DNA of 64,000 bases from Thermoanaerobaculum sp. (GTDB lineage: Bacteria > Acidobacteriota > Thermoanaerobaculia > Multivoradales > UBA5704): contig JAJKHS010000081.1 of the NCBI GenBank assembly GCA_021154885.1, positions 21,726-85,725 on the forward strand, in the 5' to 3' direction. This document shows positions 18,579-26,800 of the stretch, piece by piece. The first letter of the stretch is position 1; every line of letters starts with the position of its first letter. Below the pieces are notes generated by a model. That model saw only the letters and a program-made list of their open reading frames with translations, was not told the DNA's origin and did not search any database. The translations under genes and the position numbers were made by a program.

Positions 18579-19397
18579 CTCGGAATTGCCCTGAGCAGCA
18601 CGGTGGGATTGCGACTCTCCTTTGGTAGAAAGTCGGATTCGGGGGGGGGGTTAGCTTCTCTCGGAATTGCCCTGAGCAGCACGGTGGGATTGCGACGGTC
18701 CAGTCCCATCCCCGCGTATCTTTCTATCCACAAGCGATCCTCGGAATTGCCCTGAGCAGCACGGTGGGATTGCGACTTCTTAGACGCTGGCACCGCGGCT
18801 ATGAGACTGACGAGAATCTCGGAATTGCCCTGAGCAGCACGGTGGGATTGCGACCTCTTCTTGATCTTCGCGTACGCCCCGATCGCTCCAGCGATCCTCG
18901 GAATTGCCCTGAGCAGCACGGTGGGATTGCGACCATGTCCACGTGCTGAGTCTCCTTAAGGATGACTGTCGTTCGTCTCGGAATTGCCCTGAGCAGCACG
19001 GTGGGATTGCGACCGACCATAGCCCGCTTCAAAGTTACTTCGGCTTCTTTGCCTCGGAATTGCCCTGAGCAGCACGGTGGGATTGCGACAGACGGAAAAC
19101 GCTTTGTTGCAGCTTCGTTGGTCTCCTACTCGGAATTGCCCTGAGCAGCACGGTGGGATTGCGACAGCGACATGGCGTGGAGATCCCGCCTGCGTTTTTC
19201 TTCTAACTCGGAATTGCCCTGAGCAGCACGGTGGGATTGCGACTCAAACGGGCTGTGCAACGCCCTCACAAGAACAGCGTGTCCGCCTCGGAATTGCCCT
19301 GAGCAGCACGGTGGGATTGCGACCAAACGGTGAGGTAGTTCAAGAACGGCACCGTGAAGGTCTTGGAATTGCCCTGAGCAGCACGGTGGATTGCCAA
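18579..19397 (+). CRISPR. CRISPR array: 11 repeats of 37 nt, 10 spacers
   Basis: Repeats start at 18579, 18660, 18740, 18818, 18897, 18977, 19053, 19129, 19207, 19287 and 19362. The repeat begins CTCGGAATTGCCCTGAGCAG and ends GGTGGGATTGCGAC. The 3' ATTGCGAC resembles the ATTGAAAC handle of many class 1 repeats, which gives plus-strand transcription. Ten copies are identical. The last (19362-19397) has CTTGG at its start, a missing G and a changed end, typical of the leader-distal repeat. Spacers are 38-44 nt and all different. No cas genes besides the stub are in the window, so it is an orphan array locally. Type cannot be fixed from the repeat alone. Confidence 0.97.
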
Positions 19398-19429
19398 TCG
19401 CTCAGCCCAGGCACGACGTTGCCGCCGGC

Positions 19430-19665
19430 ATGTCTCGCCCCGAAGGGGCAAAGGCATGTAGCCCGGGGCTGGCGCTTTTTGCCAGCCCCGGGTCAACGGG
19501 CCCAACAGAACCCTCAAGCCCCAAAGGGGCGGCGGCAGTGGGCTCCGACGATGAGTTGCCGTCGCCCCTTCAGGGCTCTGGGCACTTTCGAGCTTGGGTT
19601 CCCGGGGCTGGCAAAAGGCGCCAGCCCCGGGCTACATGCCGCTACCCCTTCGGGGTAGAAAACCT
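19430..19665. repeat. Head-to-head GC-rich hairpin elements
   Basis: Two hairpins built on CCCGGGGCTGGC / GCCAGCCCCGGG lie at about 19462-19496 and 19600-19635 in opposite orientation. They are flanked by GCCCCGAAGGGGC...GCATGTAGCC and its complement GGCTACATGC...CCCCTTCGGGG. The whole forms a nested inverted repeat with no gene. It fills the gap between the CRISPR array and the M1 peptidase and looks like a small non-coding mobile or REP-like element. Confidence 0.7.
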
Positions 19666-19709
19666 GCTGTGGGATATGCTGGCCTTCTGAATCCAGCCCG
19701 GAGGATCCA

Positions 19710-22319
19710 ATGACAGCCCAGCGCTCCCAGGCGGCCCGCCTGCTCGTCTTCCTGCTCCTCGCCCTGGCGGCCCTGCCGGGCGTCGCCGAACGGGAGCCGT
19801 TCGCTCCCGACGGTACGCCTCTCAGGTACATGCCCGCGAGGCAGTACGACCTCCAGCACCTGAAGCTCGATCTCGCCTTCGACTGGGACGCCAAGAGCGT
19901 CGCCGGCACCGCCATCGAGACCCTGACGCCCCTGCTGCCCGGGCTCGACAGCCTGGTCTTCAACGCCGTCGGGCTCGAAATCGGCAAGGTGCGGGTCAAC
20001 GGCGCCGAGCGGCCGTTCAGCCTGGACCCGCAGGCCCAGACCCTCACCGTCAAGCTCGACCGGCCCTATGGCCCGGCGGACCGGATCGAGGCGGCCATCG
20101 ACTACGCCGCCCATCCGCAGGCGGGACTCTACTTCGTCGGCCCCGACAAGGCCTATCCGGCCAAGCCCCGGCAGATCTATTCCCAGGGCGAGTCGGACCT
20201 CAACCGCTTCTGGTTCCCGGTCTGGGACTCGCCCAACGATCGCACCACCACGGAGGTGGTGGCTACCGTCAAGCCCCCCTTCGAGGTGGTGAGCAACGGC
20301 AGGCTCGTCGAGGTGACGGACCGCCCCGACGGCCGGCGGACCTGGCACTGGAGCATGGACTTCCCCCACACCACCTACCTCCTCTCGGTGGCCATCGGCG
20401 AATTCGCCAAGGTGTCCGACCAGTGGCAGGGGATCCCGGTCGACTACTACGTTCCGAAGGGCCCCAGGGCCGAAGAGGAGGCCCGGCGCTCCTTCGGCAT
20501 GACGCCCGCGGTGCTCGACTTCTACTCCAAGGTCACCGGCCGCCCCTACCCCTATCCCAAGTATGCGCAGGCCGTGGTCATCGACTACATGTGGGGGGGC
20601 ATGGAGAACATCTCCGCCACCACCCAGACCTCCCGCACCCTCCACGACGCCCGGGCCGAGCTCGACTTCACCAGTGAGGGCCTGGTGGCCCACGAGGCCG
20701 CCCACCAGTGGTTCGGCGACCTCGTCACCTGCCAGGACTGGTCCAACGCCTGGCTCAACGAGGGCTTCGCCGACTACTTCACCGCCCTCTACGAGGGGAA
20801 CGCCCACGGCCCGGACGAGCTTCAGGCCCAGTTGGACGAGTACCGCCGCGGCTACCTGCGTGAGGACGCGAACCGCTACCGCCGCCCCATCGTCACCCGG
20901 CGCTACGCCGACTCCATCGCCATGTTCGACGGCCACACCTATGTCAAGGGAGCGTTGGTCCTCCACATGGCCCATTTCCTTCTCGGCGACGAGGGGTGGT
21001 GGAAGGGGATCCACGCCTACCTGGACCGCTTCGGCGGCCATACAGTGGTGACGAGCGACCTCCAGGAGGCCCTGGAGGATGCCACCGGCGCCTCCCTCGG
21101 CCCGCTCTTCGAGCAGTACGTCTACGGCGCCGGCCATCCCGAGCTCAAGGTCCGCTGGAGCTGGCAGCCGGAGACGCGGCAGGTGCACCTGGAGATCCGT
21201 CAGACCCAGGAGCTCACCGCCGAGACCGGCCTCTTCTCCTTCCCCCTGGAGGTGGCCCTGGTGGGCGAGAAGGAGACCGTCGTGCGGCGCCTGCCGGTGG
21301 CGGCCCGGGCCGTCCAGGACCTCTACCTGGCCAGCGACGAGCGGCCGCGGACGGTGGTGCTCGATCCCAAGGGCTGGATCCTGAAGACGGTGGACTTCGA
21401 CAAGCCGGTCGCCGAGTGGGTGATCCAGCTCGCCACCGCCACGGAGCTCCCAACCCGGCTGGAGGCCATCCGCGCCCTGGGTGCCCTGGGGGGAGCCGAG
21501 GCCGTGGCTGCCCTGGGCCGGGCCCTGCGCGAGGAGCCCTTCCACCTCGCCCGCCGGGAGGCCGCGAAGGCGCTGGGAGCGGTCGGCGGCGACGCGGCCC
21601 TGGAGGCCCTGCGCCCCGGCCTCGCCGACAAGGACAGCCGGGTGCGGACCGACGCTCTCGACGCCCTGCAGCACTTCCCCACCCACACGGAGCTGATCCC
21701 GCTGCTGCGCCGGGCCCTGGAGCACGAAGAGAGCTACTTCGCCCGGGCGGCGGCGGCCACGGCCCTCGGCGCCTTCGAGAGCCGCCGCGAGGAGGTCGCG
21801 CCGCTGCTCGTCGCCGCCCTGGAGCAGACCAGCTTCCATGAGGTGGTCCGCGGCTCGGCCATCATCGCCCTGGGCAAGCTCGATCCCGACCGGGCCTTCG
21901 CCCCCGCCCAGCGCCTGTCGGCGTACGGCGCTCCTATCGACAGCCGCCGTTCCGCCCTCAACGCCCTCGCCGACGTCGGCAGCAAGAGCTCGCGGCGGCG
22001 CGAGGAGGTCCGCAAGGTGCTCGTGGGCTATCTCGACGATCCGAGCTACGTGTTCCGGGAGGGCGTCTATGCCGCCATCGCCATCCTGGGTGATGCCGCC
22101 GCCATCCCCGCCGTCGAGCGCCGGGGCCGGCTGGAGGCGGACGTCCGCCAGCGGCTCCACGCCGAGAAGACCGTGCACGACCTGCAGAAGAAGAAGGCCG
22201 CGGCCGGGAAGGAGGAGAAGGCCCTGCGCGACCGGCTGGAGCAGCTCGAGCGGGAGTCGGAGGTGTTGAAGGACCGGGTGCGGGCGTTGGAGGAGACGAA
22301 GGGAGGGAAGGGGCTGTAG
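19710..22319 (+). CDS. M1-family aminopeptidase with HEAT-like C-terminal domain
   Basis: 869 residues with an N-terminal signal peptide (LLVFLLLALAALPGVA), so probably exported. ATG 19710 has GGAGGA upstream. The catalytic domain carries GGMEN (substrate N-terminus recognition) and the zinc site H328-E329-x-x-H332 with E351 (HEAAHQWFGDLV; WLNEGFADYF), the exact 18-residue spacing of M1 enzymes. After about residue 560 come HEAT/armadillo-type repeats (AVAALGRALREEPFHLARRE; ALEALRPGLADKDSRVRTDA). The last 45 residues form a coiled coil. Members remove N-terminal amino acids from peptides. An extracytoplasmic nutrient or peptide-processing role is likely. Confidence 0.93.
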   Translation: MTAQRSQAARLLVFLLLALAALPGVAEREPFAPDGTPLRYMPARQYDLQHLKLDLAFDWDAKSVAGTAIETLTPLLPGLDSLVFNAVGLEIGKVRVNGAERPFSLDPQAQTLTVKLDRPYGPADRIEAAIDYAAHPQAGLYFVGPDKAYPAKPRQIYSQGESDLNRFWFPVWDSPNDRTTTEVVATVKPPFEVVSNGRLVEVTDRPDGRRTWHWSMDFPHTTYLLSVAIGEFAKVSDQWQGIPVDYYVPKGPRAEEEARRSFGMTPAVLDFYSKVTGRPYPYPKYAQAVVIDYMWGGMENISATTQTSRTLHDARAELDFTSEGLVAHEAAHQWFGDLVTCQDWSNAWLNEGFADYFTALYEGNAHGPDELQAQLDEYRRGYLREDANRYRRPIVTRRYADSIAMFDGHTYVKGALVLHMAHFLLGDEGWWKGIHAYLDRFGGHTVVTSDLQEALEDATGASLGPLFEQYVYGAGHPELKVRWSWQPETRQVHLEIRQTQELTAETGLFSFPLEVALVGEKETVVRRLPVAARAVQDLYLASDERPRTVVLDPKGWILKTVDFDKPVAEWVIQLATATELPTRLEAIRALGALGGAEAVAALGRALREEPFHLARREAAKALGAVGGDAALEALRPGLADKDSRVRTDALDALQHFPTHTELIPLLRRALEHEESYFARAAAATALGAFESRREEVAPLLVAALEQTSFHEVVRGSAIIALGKLDPDRAFAPAQRLSAYGAPIDSRRSALNALADVGSKSSRRREEVRKVLVGYLDDPSYVFREGVYAAIAILGDAAAIPAVERRGRLEADVRQRLHAEKTVHDLQKKKAAAGKEEKALRDRLEQLERESEVLKDRVRALEETKGGKGL

Positions 22320-22327
22320 GGACGGCC

Positions 22328-22984
22328 TCACTCCCCCTTCAGCGCCTTCCCGTCCAGCCACTGCAACACCACTCGCAGGGCGTCCGGCCGGATCTCGTGC
22401 CCCATCTCGACCTCGCGGTAGGTGATGTTGACGCCGTACGGGCGCAGCGCCTCGCGCGACTCCCGGGCCTTCTCCACCGCGATCCGGTCGTCCCGCGTGC
22501 CGTGGATCAACAGGATCGGAAAACCCTCCTGCTCCGGCAGCTTCGGCAGGGTCTCGGCCAGCTCTTGCGGGAACCAGGTCGAGAGGGCCGCGAGGCCGGC
22601 GAAGCGCGACGGCTCACGCAAGGCGAGCTCGTAGCCCATCACCCCGCCCTGGCTGAAGCCGGCGAGCACCACCTGCTTCGGATCGATGGGATAGCGCTGC
22701 AAGGACCGGTCGACGAATTGCCGCAGCGCGTCCGCGGCGCGCTGGAAAGCCTCGACGTCGACCGGCCCGCCCGCGCGCAGAGGAAACCAGCCATAACCAT
22801 ACTGGCCGTTACCGAATGGCACGGCGACGGGACCCTGGGGACAGAGGACGAGAGCGCGCCCCCCGTGCAGCGCGGGAGCGAGCCCCAGAAGGTCGTGGGC
22901 ATTGGCGCCCCAACCGTGGATGGGGATGATCGCCGGAAACGGACCGTCGCCGGCCGGGACGTGGGCTGTGTAGAGAAGGCTCAT
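22328..22984 (-). CDS. Alpha/beta-hydrolase, carboxylesterase/phospholipase type
   Basis: 218 residues from ATG 22984. The oxyanion-side strand reads IIPIHGWGANAHDLLGLAP, the nucleophile elbow is GFSQGG, the acid lies in LIHGTRDDRI and the His in EMGHEI. This fits the small YpfH/EstB-like esterases that hydrolyse short acyl esters or lysophospholipids. The ORF stays open 42 codons further upstream but without support. It converges on the M1 peptidase with 8 bp between. Confidence 0.85.
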   Translation of the reverse strand: MSLLYTAHVPAGDGPFPAIIPIHGWGANAHDLLGLAPALHGGRALVLCPQGPVAVPFGNGQYGYGWFPLRAGGPVDVEAFQRAADALRQFVDRSLQRYPIDPKQVVLAGFSQGGVMGYELALREPSRFAGLAALSTWFPQELAETLPKLPEQEGFPILLIHGTRDDRIAVEKARESREALRPYGVNITYREVEMGHEIRPDALRVVLQWLDGKALKGE

Positions 22985-23027
22985 GCGGGCAAGGATATCG
23001 CGAGGCATAACCGCCCGCTCTGGACAC

Positions 23028-23300
23028 TCAGTTGCGGTCGCGAAGGAGAGCCTGGAATCCTGCCTGGACGAAGTGGTGATCGTGGGTGAGAGCCAGGGTA
23101 ATGCCGTCACGGACCATGATCCGGAAGGAAGAGCAGTCCGTGTGACTCCAACTCTTGTCGCTCCTATCCTCGTATAGTGCGAGCGCGTCCTGGAACTGCC
23201 GGCTGGTCTGAGAGACGATCGAGACGTTTGGATTCCGGCGGAGACGCTCGATCAGAAGGACCACCGCGTAGCGCAAAGTCGCGCCGCGATCACTGCAGTT
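23028..23300 (-). pseudogene. VapC-type PIN toxin, N-terminal half deleted
   Basis: The C-terminal half of a PIN ribonuclease is clear (LYEDRSDKSWSHTDCSSFRI, ALTHDHHFVQAGFQALL), with the TDC and HDHHF acidic positions. The N-terminal segment with the first catalytic Asp (usually FVDTSxW) is missing. Instead the frame runs back into the antitoxin gene. The deletion appears to join the last codons of the antitoxin to the middle of the toxin (NCSDRGATLRYAVVLLIERL). It is almost certainly inactive. Confidence 0.75.
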
Positions 23301-23565
23301 GTCCAATAGCTCTGTAATGATCGAAGTTCTTCGCGAGATCCGTCGGAAGCTTTTCCCACTCCTCCATGGGAACGCTCGCACCGATCTCCAGGACCTCTTC
23401 CCAGAAGGGACGGGCGGTAGGATCGAGCTCGGGATAGCGGGTGGGTCCCGACGGCGCCGGATCTACCGTGATCACCAATTCCGCCTCGGCACCAACAGGC
23501 AGCTCTGGATGATGAGCTTCAATCGTCCCTCCAGGCAGGACAGTTACCCTTTCACGGATCGTCAT
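23290..23565 (-). CDS. Antitoxin of a broken VapBC-like pair
   Basis: 91 residues with AGGAGAG just before ATG 23565. The N-terminal beta-rich segment (RVTVLPGGTIEAHHPELPVG, AELVITVD) looks like a short AbrB/DUF-type antitoxin. The C terminus LPTDLAKNFDHY matches antitoxins that directly precede PIN toxins. Its last residues (RAIGQLQ) differ from the usual ending, consistent with a deletion junction that also removed the start of the toxin. It may still bind DNA but has no toxin to neutralise here. Confidence 0.65.
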   Translation of the reverse strand: MTIRERVTVLPGGTIEAHHPELPVGAEAELVITVDPAPSGPTRYPELDPTARPFWEEVLEIGASVPMEEWEKLPTDLAKNFDHYRAIGQLQ

Positions 23566-23591
23566 GATGCTCTCCTATTGCCGCACCCGGA

Positions 23592-24398
23592 TCATACACC
23601 TTCTTCGCCAGAAACCGGTACCGCCGGGCGGATTGGACCCCGCGCCTCGTCGCCGGAATAGAGTACGCTCTCCAGGAACAAACCGGAAGGGGGCGCCGTC
23701 CACTCGGCCGGCAACCCCTTGCCTGACTTCGGCGTCCTGGCGGCGATCAGCTCCTCGAGGGCTCGCCGGTCCAGCTCCCCCGCCCCGACCTTGACCAGCG
23801 TCCCGACCAGCCGCCGCACCATCTTCCAGAGGAAGTGCGAAGCGGTGACGCGGACGAGGATCAGCGCGCCGGCCGTCGCGACCTCGACTTTGTCGACGAC
23901 GACGATCGTGCTCGGCTGCTCGGACGGTTTCTCGGCGAAGAGACGGAAATCGTGCCGGCCGGCGAAGAAGGCGGCCGCCGAGCCCATGCGTCGGTCGTCC
24001 AGCGGGCGCTTCACCCACCAGACCCAGCGCTTGGCCAGCGCCGTGCGGCGGCGCGAGATCTGGTAGAGATAGGAACGCGAGACGGCATCGTGCCGGGAGT
24101 GGAACCTGTCCGCCGCGGCGGTGAGGGAGAGGACGTGGACGTCCGCCGGCAGGCGATCGTTGACCTCCCGCTGGAAGAGCTCGGGATCGACCGCGCCCTG
24201 GAGCCGCAGGTGGGCCGTCTGCGCCAGGGCGTGCACGCCCGCGTCCGTCCTCCCCGAGCCGCCCAACTCGCGCACTACCCCTCCGGCCTCCTCCACCGCC
24301 CGGCGCAGCTCCCCTGCCACGGAGCGCGCATTCTTCTGCTCCTGCCAGCCGTGATACCGGGTGCCTTCGTACTCCAGGGTGAGTCGGTAGGTGGGCAT
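23592..24398 (-). CDS. truA: tRNA pseudouridine(38-40) synthase
   Basis: 268 residues from ATG 24398 (MPTYRLTLEYEGTRYHGWQE), the usual TruA start and length; an in-frame extension of over 100 codons upstream is spurious. The catalytic Asp is in GSGRTDAGVHA. SRSYLYQI, GRHDFRLF and FLWKMVRRLVGTLVKVG are the remaining family blocks. It isomerises uridines 38-40 in the tRNA anticodon arm. The antitoxin gene follows 26 nt downstream on the same strand. Confidence 0.95.
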   Translation of the reverse strand: MPTYRLTLEYEGTRYHGWQEQKNARSVAGELRRAVEEAGGVVRELGGSGRTDAGVHALAQTAHLRLQGAVDPELFQREVNDRLPADVHVLSLTAAADRFHSRHDAVSRSYLYQISRRRTALAKRWVWWVKRPLDDRRMGSAAAFFAGRHDFRLFAEKPSEQPSTIVVVDKVEVATAGALILVRVTASHFLWKMVRRLVGTLVKVGAGELDRRALEELIAARTPKSGKGLPAEWTAPPSGLFLESVLYSGDEARGPIRPAVPVSGEEGV

Positions 24399-24531
24399 CC
24401 GCGGATTATTGCAGACCGTCGAGGCGGCGATGAAAATCTGCGAAAGAGGTGCTAAGATCCCACTCTCGACAAGACTCATCGGACCCACTCCGGGTCCCAA
24501 CCTTTTATCACTCGATTGGAGGAAAGCCGCG

Positions 24532-24876
24532 ATGAACAAGAAGACGACTGTCCTGCTCCTCACCCTTCTGGCTCTCACCATGCTCGCGCTGCCCCTGGCC
24601 AGCGCCGGCACCAAGGGCTCCTGGACCGGCTGGATCACCGACGCGAGCTGCGGCGCCAAGGGCGCCAAGGCCGAGCACAAGGCGTGTGCCGAGAAGTGCA
24701 TCGCCAAGGGCGAGAAGCTGGTGTTCTTCAACAACGCCGACAAGAAGCTCTATTCGCTGGACAAGCAGGACGTGGCCAAGGACAACCTCGGCCATGAGGT
24801 GAAGGTCACCGGCGAGGCCGACGGCAGCGCCATCCAGGTCGAAGCCATCACCCCGGCTGCCAAGGCCGGCGCCTAG
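24532..24876 (+). CDS. Secreted DUF5818-type protein
   Basis: 114 residues with GGAGGAAAG before ATG 24532. A signal peptide (LLLTLLALTMLALPLASA) precedes a small domain with GWITDASCGAKGAKAEHKAC, AEKCIAKGEKLVFFNNADKK and a terminal beta-rich part (GHEVKVTGEADGSAIQVEAI). The three conserved cysteines (SCG, KAC, EKC) and D-x-x-CG pattern match short periplasmic proteins common in acidobacteria (DUF5818-like). The function is unknown; an OB-like fold that binds a small ligand is a guess. Confidence 0.7.
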   Translation: MNKKTTVLLLTLLALTMLALPLASAGTKGSWTGWITDASCGAKGAKAEHKACAEKCIAKGEKLVFFNNADKKLYSLDKQDVAKDNLGHEVKVTGEADGSAIQVEAITPAAKAGA

Positions 24877-24952
24877 TAACTGGTTGAGGGCCTGCCCCCC
24901 ACCGTCCCTTCGGGGCGGGCCCTCACTTCCCCGACCCTCCTCTCTGTAACCC

Positions 24953-25864
24953 TTACACCGTGCGCAAAACCGACCGTTCCCGCCGCCGGGGCGAGCCGGG
25001 CGGGAGGGCTCCGGCGATCCTCTCGGGACCGCTGTAGATGTTGAAGCGGTCGCCGCGGAGGAAGCCCACGAGAGTCATGCCGAAGCGCTCGGCGAGGTCG
25101 ACGGCGAGGCTGGACGGGGCGGAGACGGCGCAGACGATGGGCACGCCGGCCACCATGCATTTCTGCAGGATCTCGTAGCTGGAGCGGCCGCTCACCATCA
25201 CGAGGTGGCCGGCCAGGGGGAGGAGGCCCTGGAGGAGGGCCCAGCCCATGAGCTTGTCGAGGGCGTTGTGGCGGCCCACGTCCTCGCGGGCGGCGAGGAG
25301 ACGGCCTGCGGCGTCGAAGAGGCCCGCGGCATGGAGGCCGCCGGTGACGTCGAAGAGCCCTTGCGCCTCGCGCAGCTTGACGGGCAGGGTGGCGAGAACC
25401 CCGGGCGCCACCTCCGGTCCCGCGGAGACCATCCCGGAGACCCGCAGCTTGAGCGCCTCCAGCCCCGCCTTGCCGCAGACGCCGCAGGCGCTGGTGGCGA
25501 AGAAGTGGCGGTCGAGGCCGGCGAGCTCGGGCGCGGGCACCCCCTCGGCCAGCTCCACCTCCAGGATGTTGTCGCAGGCGTCGCCGGTGTTCCCCTCGGG
25601 GGGATCGAGGCAGGGGGCCGCGCGCCGCACCTGCTCGCGCGCGGCGATCACCCCCTCGGCAAAGAGGAAACCGAGGGCCAGCTCGGCGTCCGCTCCCGGC
25701 GTGCGCATGGTGACAGCCACGGTCCGCCGCCGGCCCTCCTGGACCAGCCGGATCTCCAGCGGCTCCTCGGTCGCCAGGTGATCCGGCCGCTCCTCCACTC
25801 CGTCCGGCCCCACCCGCCAGACGCGGGCGCCCGTCTTGCTCGGCTTGGCGGCGCGCGGTCGCAT
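24953..25864 (-). CDS. fdhD: Formate dehydrogenase accessory sulfurtransferase
   Basis: 303 residues. SACGVCGK carries the two cysteines that pass sulfur from IscS to the molybdenum cofactor of formate dehydrogenase. Other blocks include EEPLEIRL, ALGFLFAEGVI, GLHAAGLFD, REDVGRHNALDKLMGW, VSGRSSYEILQKC and SAPSSLAVDLAERFGMTLVG. It lies 5 nt after a PAP2 phosphatase gene on the same strand. No formate dehydrogenase subunit is in the window. Its presence with a selenoprotein suggests the genome may carry a selenocysteine-type enzyme. Confidence 0.95.
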   Translation of the reverse strand: MRPRAAKPSKTGARVWRVGPDGVEERPDHLATEEPLEIRLVQEGRRRTVAVTMRTPGADAELALGFLFAEGVIAAREQVRRAAPCLDPPEGNTGDACDNILEVELAEGVPAPELAGLDRHFFATSACGVCGKAGLEALKLRVSGMVSAGPEVAPGVLATLPVKLREAQGLFDVTGGLHAAGLFDAAGRLLAAREDVGRHNALDKLMGWALLQGLLPLAGHLVMVSGRSSYEILQKCMVAGVPIVCAVSAPSSLAVDLAERFGMTLVGFLRGDRFNIYSGPERIAGALPPGSPRRRERSVLRTV

Positions 25865-25869
25865 TGGCG

Positions 25870-26733
25870 TTAGTTTCTCACAGGCGGGCGGTGATGGCGA
25901 CCCGCTCCGAATGAACGGGCGTACCACCGTGGCCACACGTCCAGCCCGATCCAAGCGATCACCAGATAAACCAGGTAGGCCACCGGTGCCCTTTGGACGA
26001 GGCCCGGCGAGAGCCGCTCGGGTAGCCAGAGCAGGAGACCGCCCAGGAGAGCGACGAGGAGGATGCCGCCCCCGACGATCACCGCTCGGCCCTTGCCGTC
26101 CCGGGGGGGCTCGAAGTCCGGCCGGGCGAGGAGCGAGCCCACCAGCAGGCCGCAGGGGAGCGGGTCCGTCAGAAAGGCCACGGCCAGGCCGCCCACGACG
26201 GCCAGGGGCACCCAGACCCGGCGCTGGAGGGGCCACGCCGGCGGGCCGGACCAGCCGCCCGCCGCCCAAGCGAAGAGCGCGCCGAAGAGGAAGCCGCCCC
26301 CCACGTCCGCCGGCACGTGCACGCCCAGGTAGAGCCGCGACAATCCCACCCCCGCCATGACGAGCAGCGCCGCCAGCCACAGCAGCGGCCGGCGGTAGTG
26401 GAAGGCGAACGCGAGGTAGAAAGTGGCCGCGTTCATGCTGTGGCCGCTGGGAAAGCCGGCGCCGCCGCCCGTGCGCCGGTCCAGCGCGGTGGCGAGCGTC
26501 GGGTCGGCCACGTAGGGCCGTTGGGTGCCGAAGGCGCCCTTGAGGACATGGTTGGCGAGGATGGACGCCGCGAAGACGATGGCCAGCCGGCGGCCGAACC
26601 GGGGATCGACCAGCCAGTAGTAAAGGGCGAGAAGGCTCCACAGCACCGCGCTCGTCCCCAGGCCGGTGAGGGTGAGGAAAACGGGGTGGAGCCCGGGGCC
26701 GAAGAGAGATTGGATGGCGCGGATCGTGCTCAT
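25870..26733 (-). CDS. PAP2-superfamily membrane phosphatase
   Basis: 287 residues from ATG 26733. The acid-phosphatase signature is complete: KGAFGTQRP (motif 1), FPSGHS (motif 2) and SRLYLGVHVPADV (motif 3). About seven transmembrane segments are visible, with extra C-terminal ones beyond the core. Likely substrates are lipid phosphates such as undecaprenyl pyrophosphate or phosphatidic acid. It probably shares a promoter region with the divergent ku gene (67 bp between starts) and is co-transcribed with fdhD. Confidence 0.88.
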   Translation of the reverse strand: MSTIRAIQSLFGPGLHPVFLTLTGLGTSAVLWSLLALYYWLVDPRFGRRLAIVFAASILANHVLKGAFGTQRPYVADPTLATALDRRTGGGAGFPSGHSMNAATFYLAFAFHYRRPLLWLAALLVMAGVGLSRLYLGVHVPADVGGGFLFGALFAWAAGGWSGPPAWPLQRRVWVPLAVVGGLAVAFLTDPLPCGLLVGSLLARPDFEPPRDGKGRAVIVGGGILLVALLGGLLLWLPERLSPGLVQRAPVAYLVYLVIAWIGLDVWPRWYARSFGAGRHHRPPVRN

Positions 26734-26800
26734 GGGAAGAGAATAGTGGCTGGGATCGGCATGCATCTTGCGTTCCCACGCCGCGCGGAGGGTGATTCCC

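Noticed and set aside
18979..19330. ORFs inside the CRISPR array
   Set aside because: They are made of translated repeats and unrelated spacers.
19632..22361. A 909-codon minus-strand frame opposite the M1 peptidase
   Set aside because: The sense strand has the full GGMEN/HEAAH peptidase with signal peptide; the antisense has no family motif.
23592..24743. A 383-residue version of TruA
   Set aside because: The extra 115 N-terminal residues overlap the control region and signal peptide of the divergent DUF5818 gene. TruA homologues begin at MPTYRLTLEYEG.
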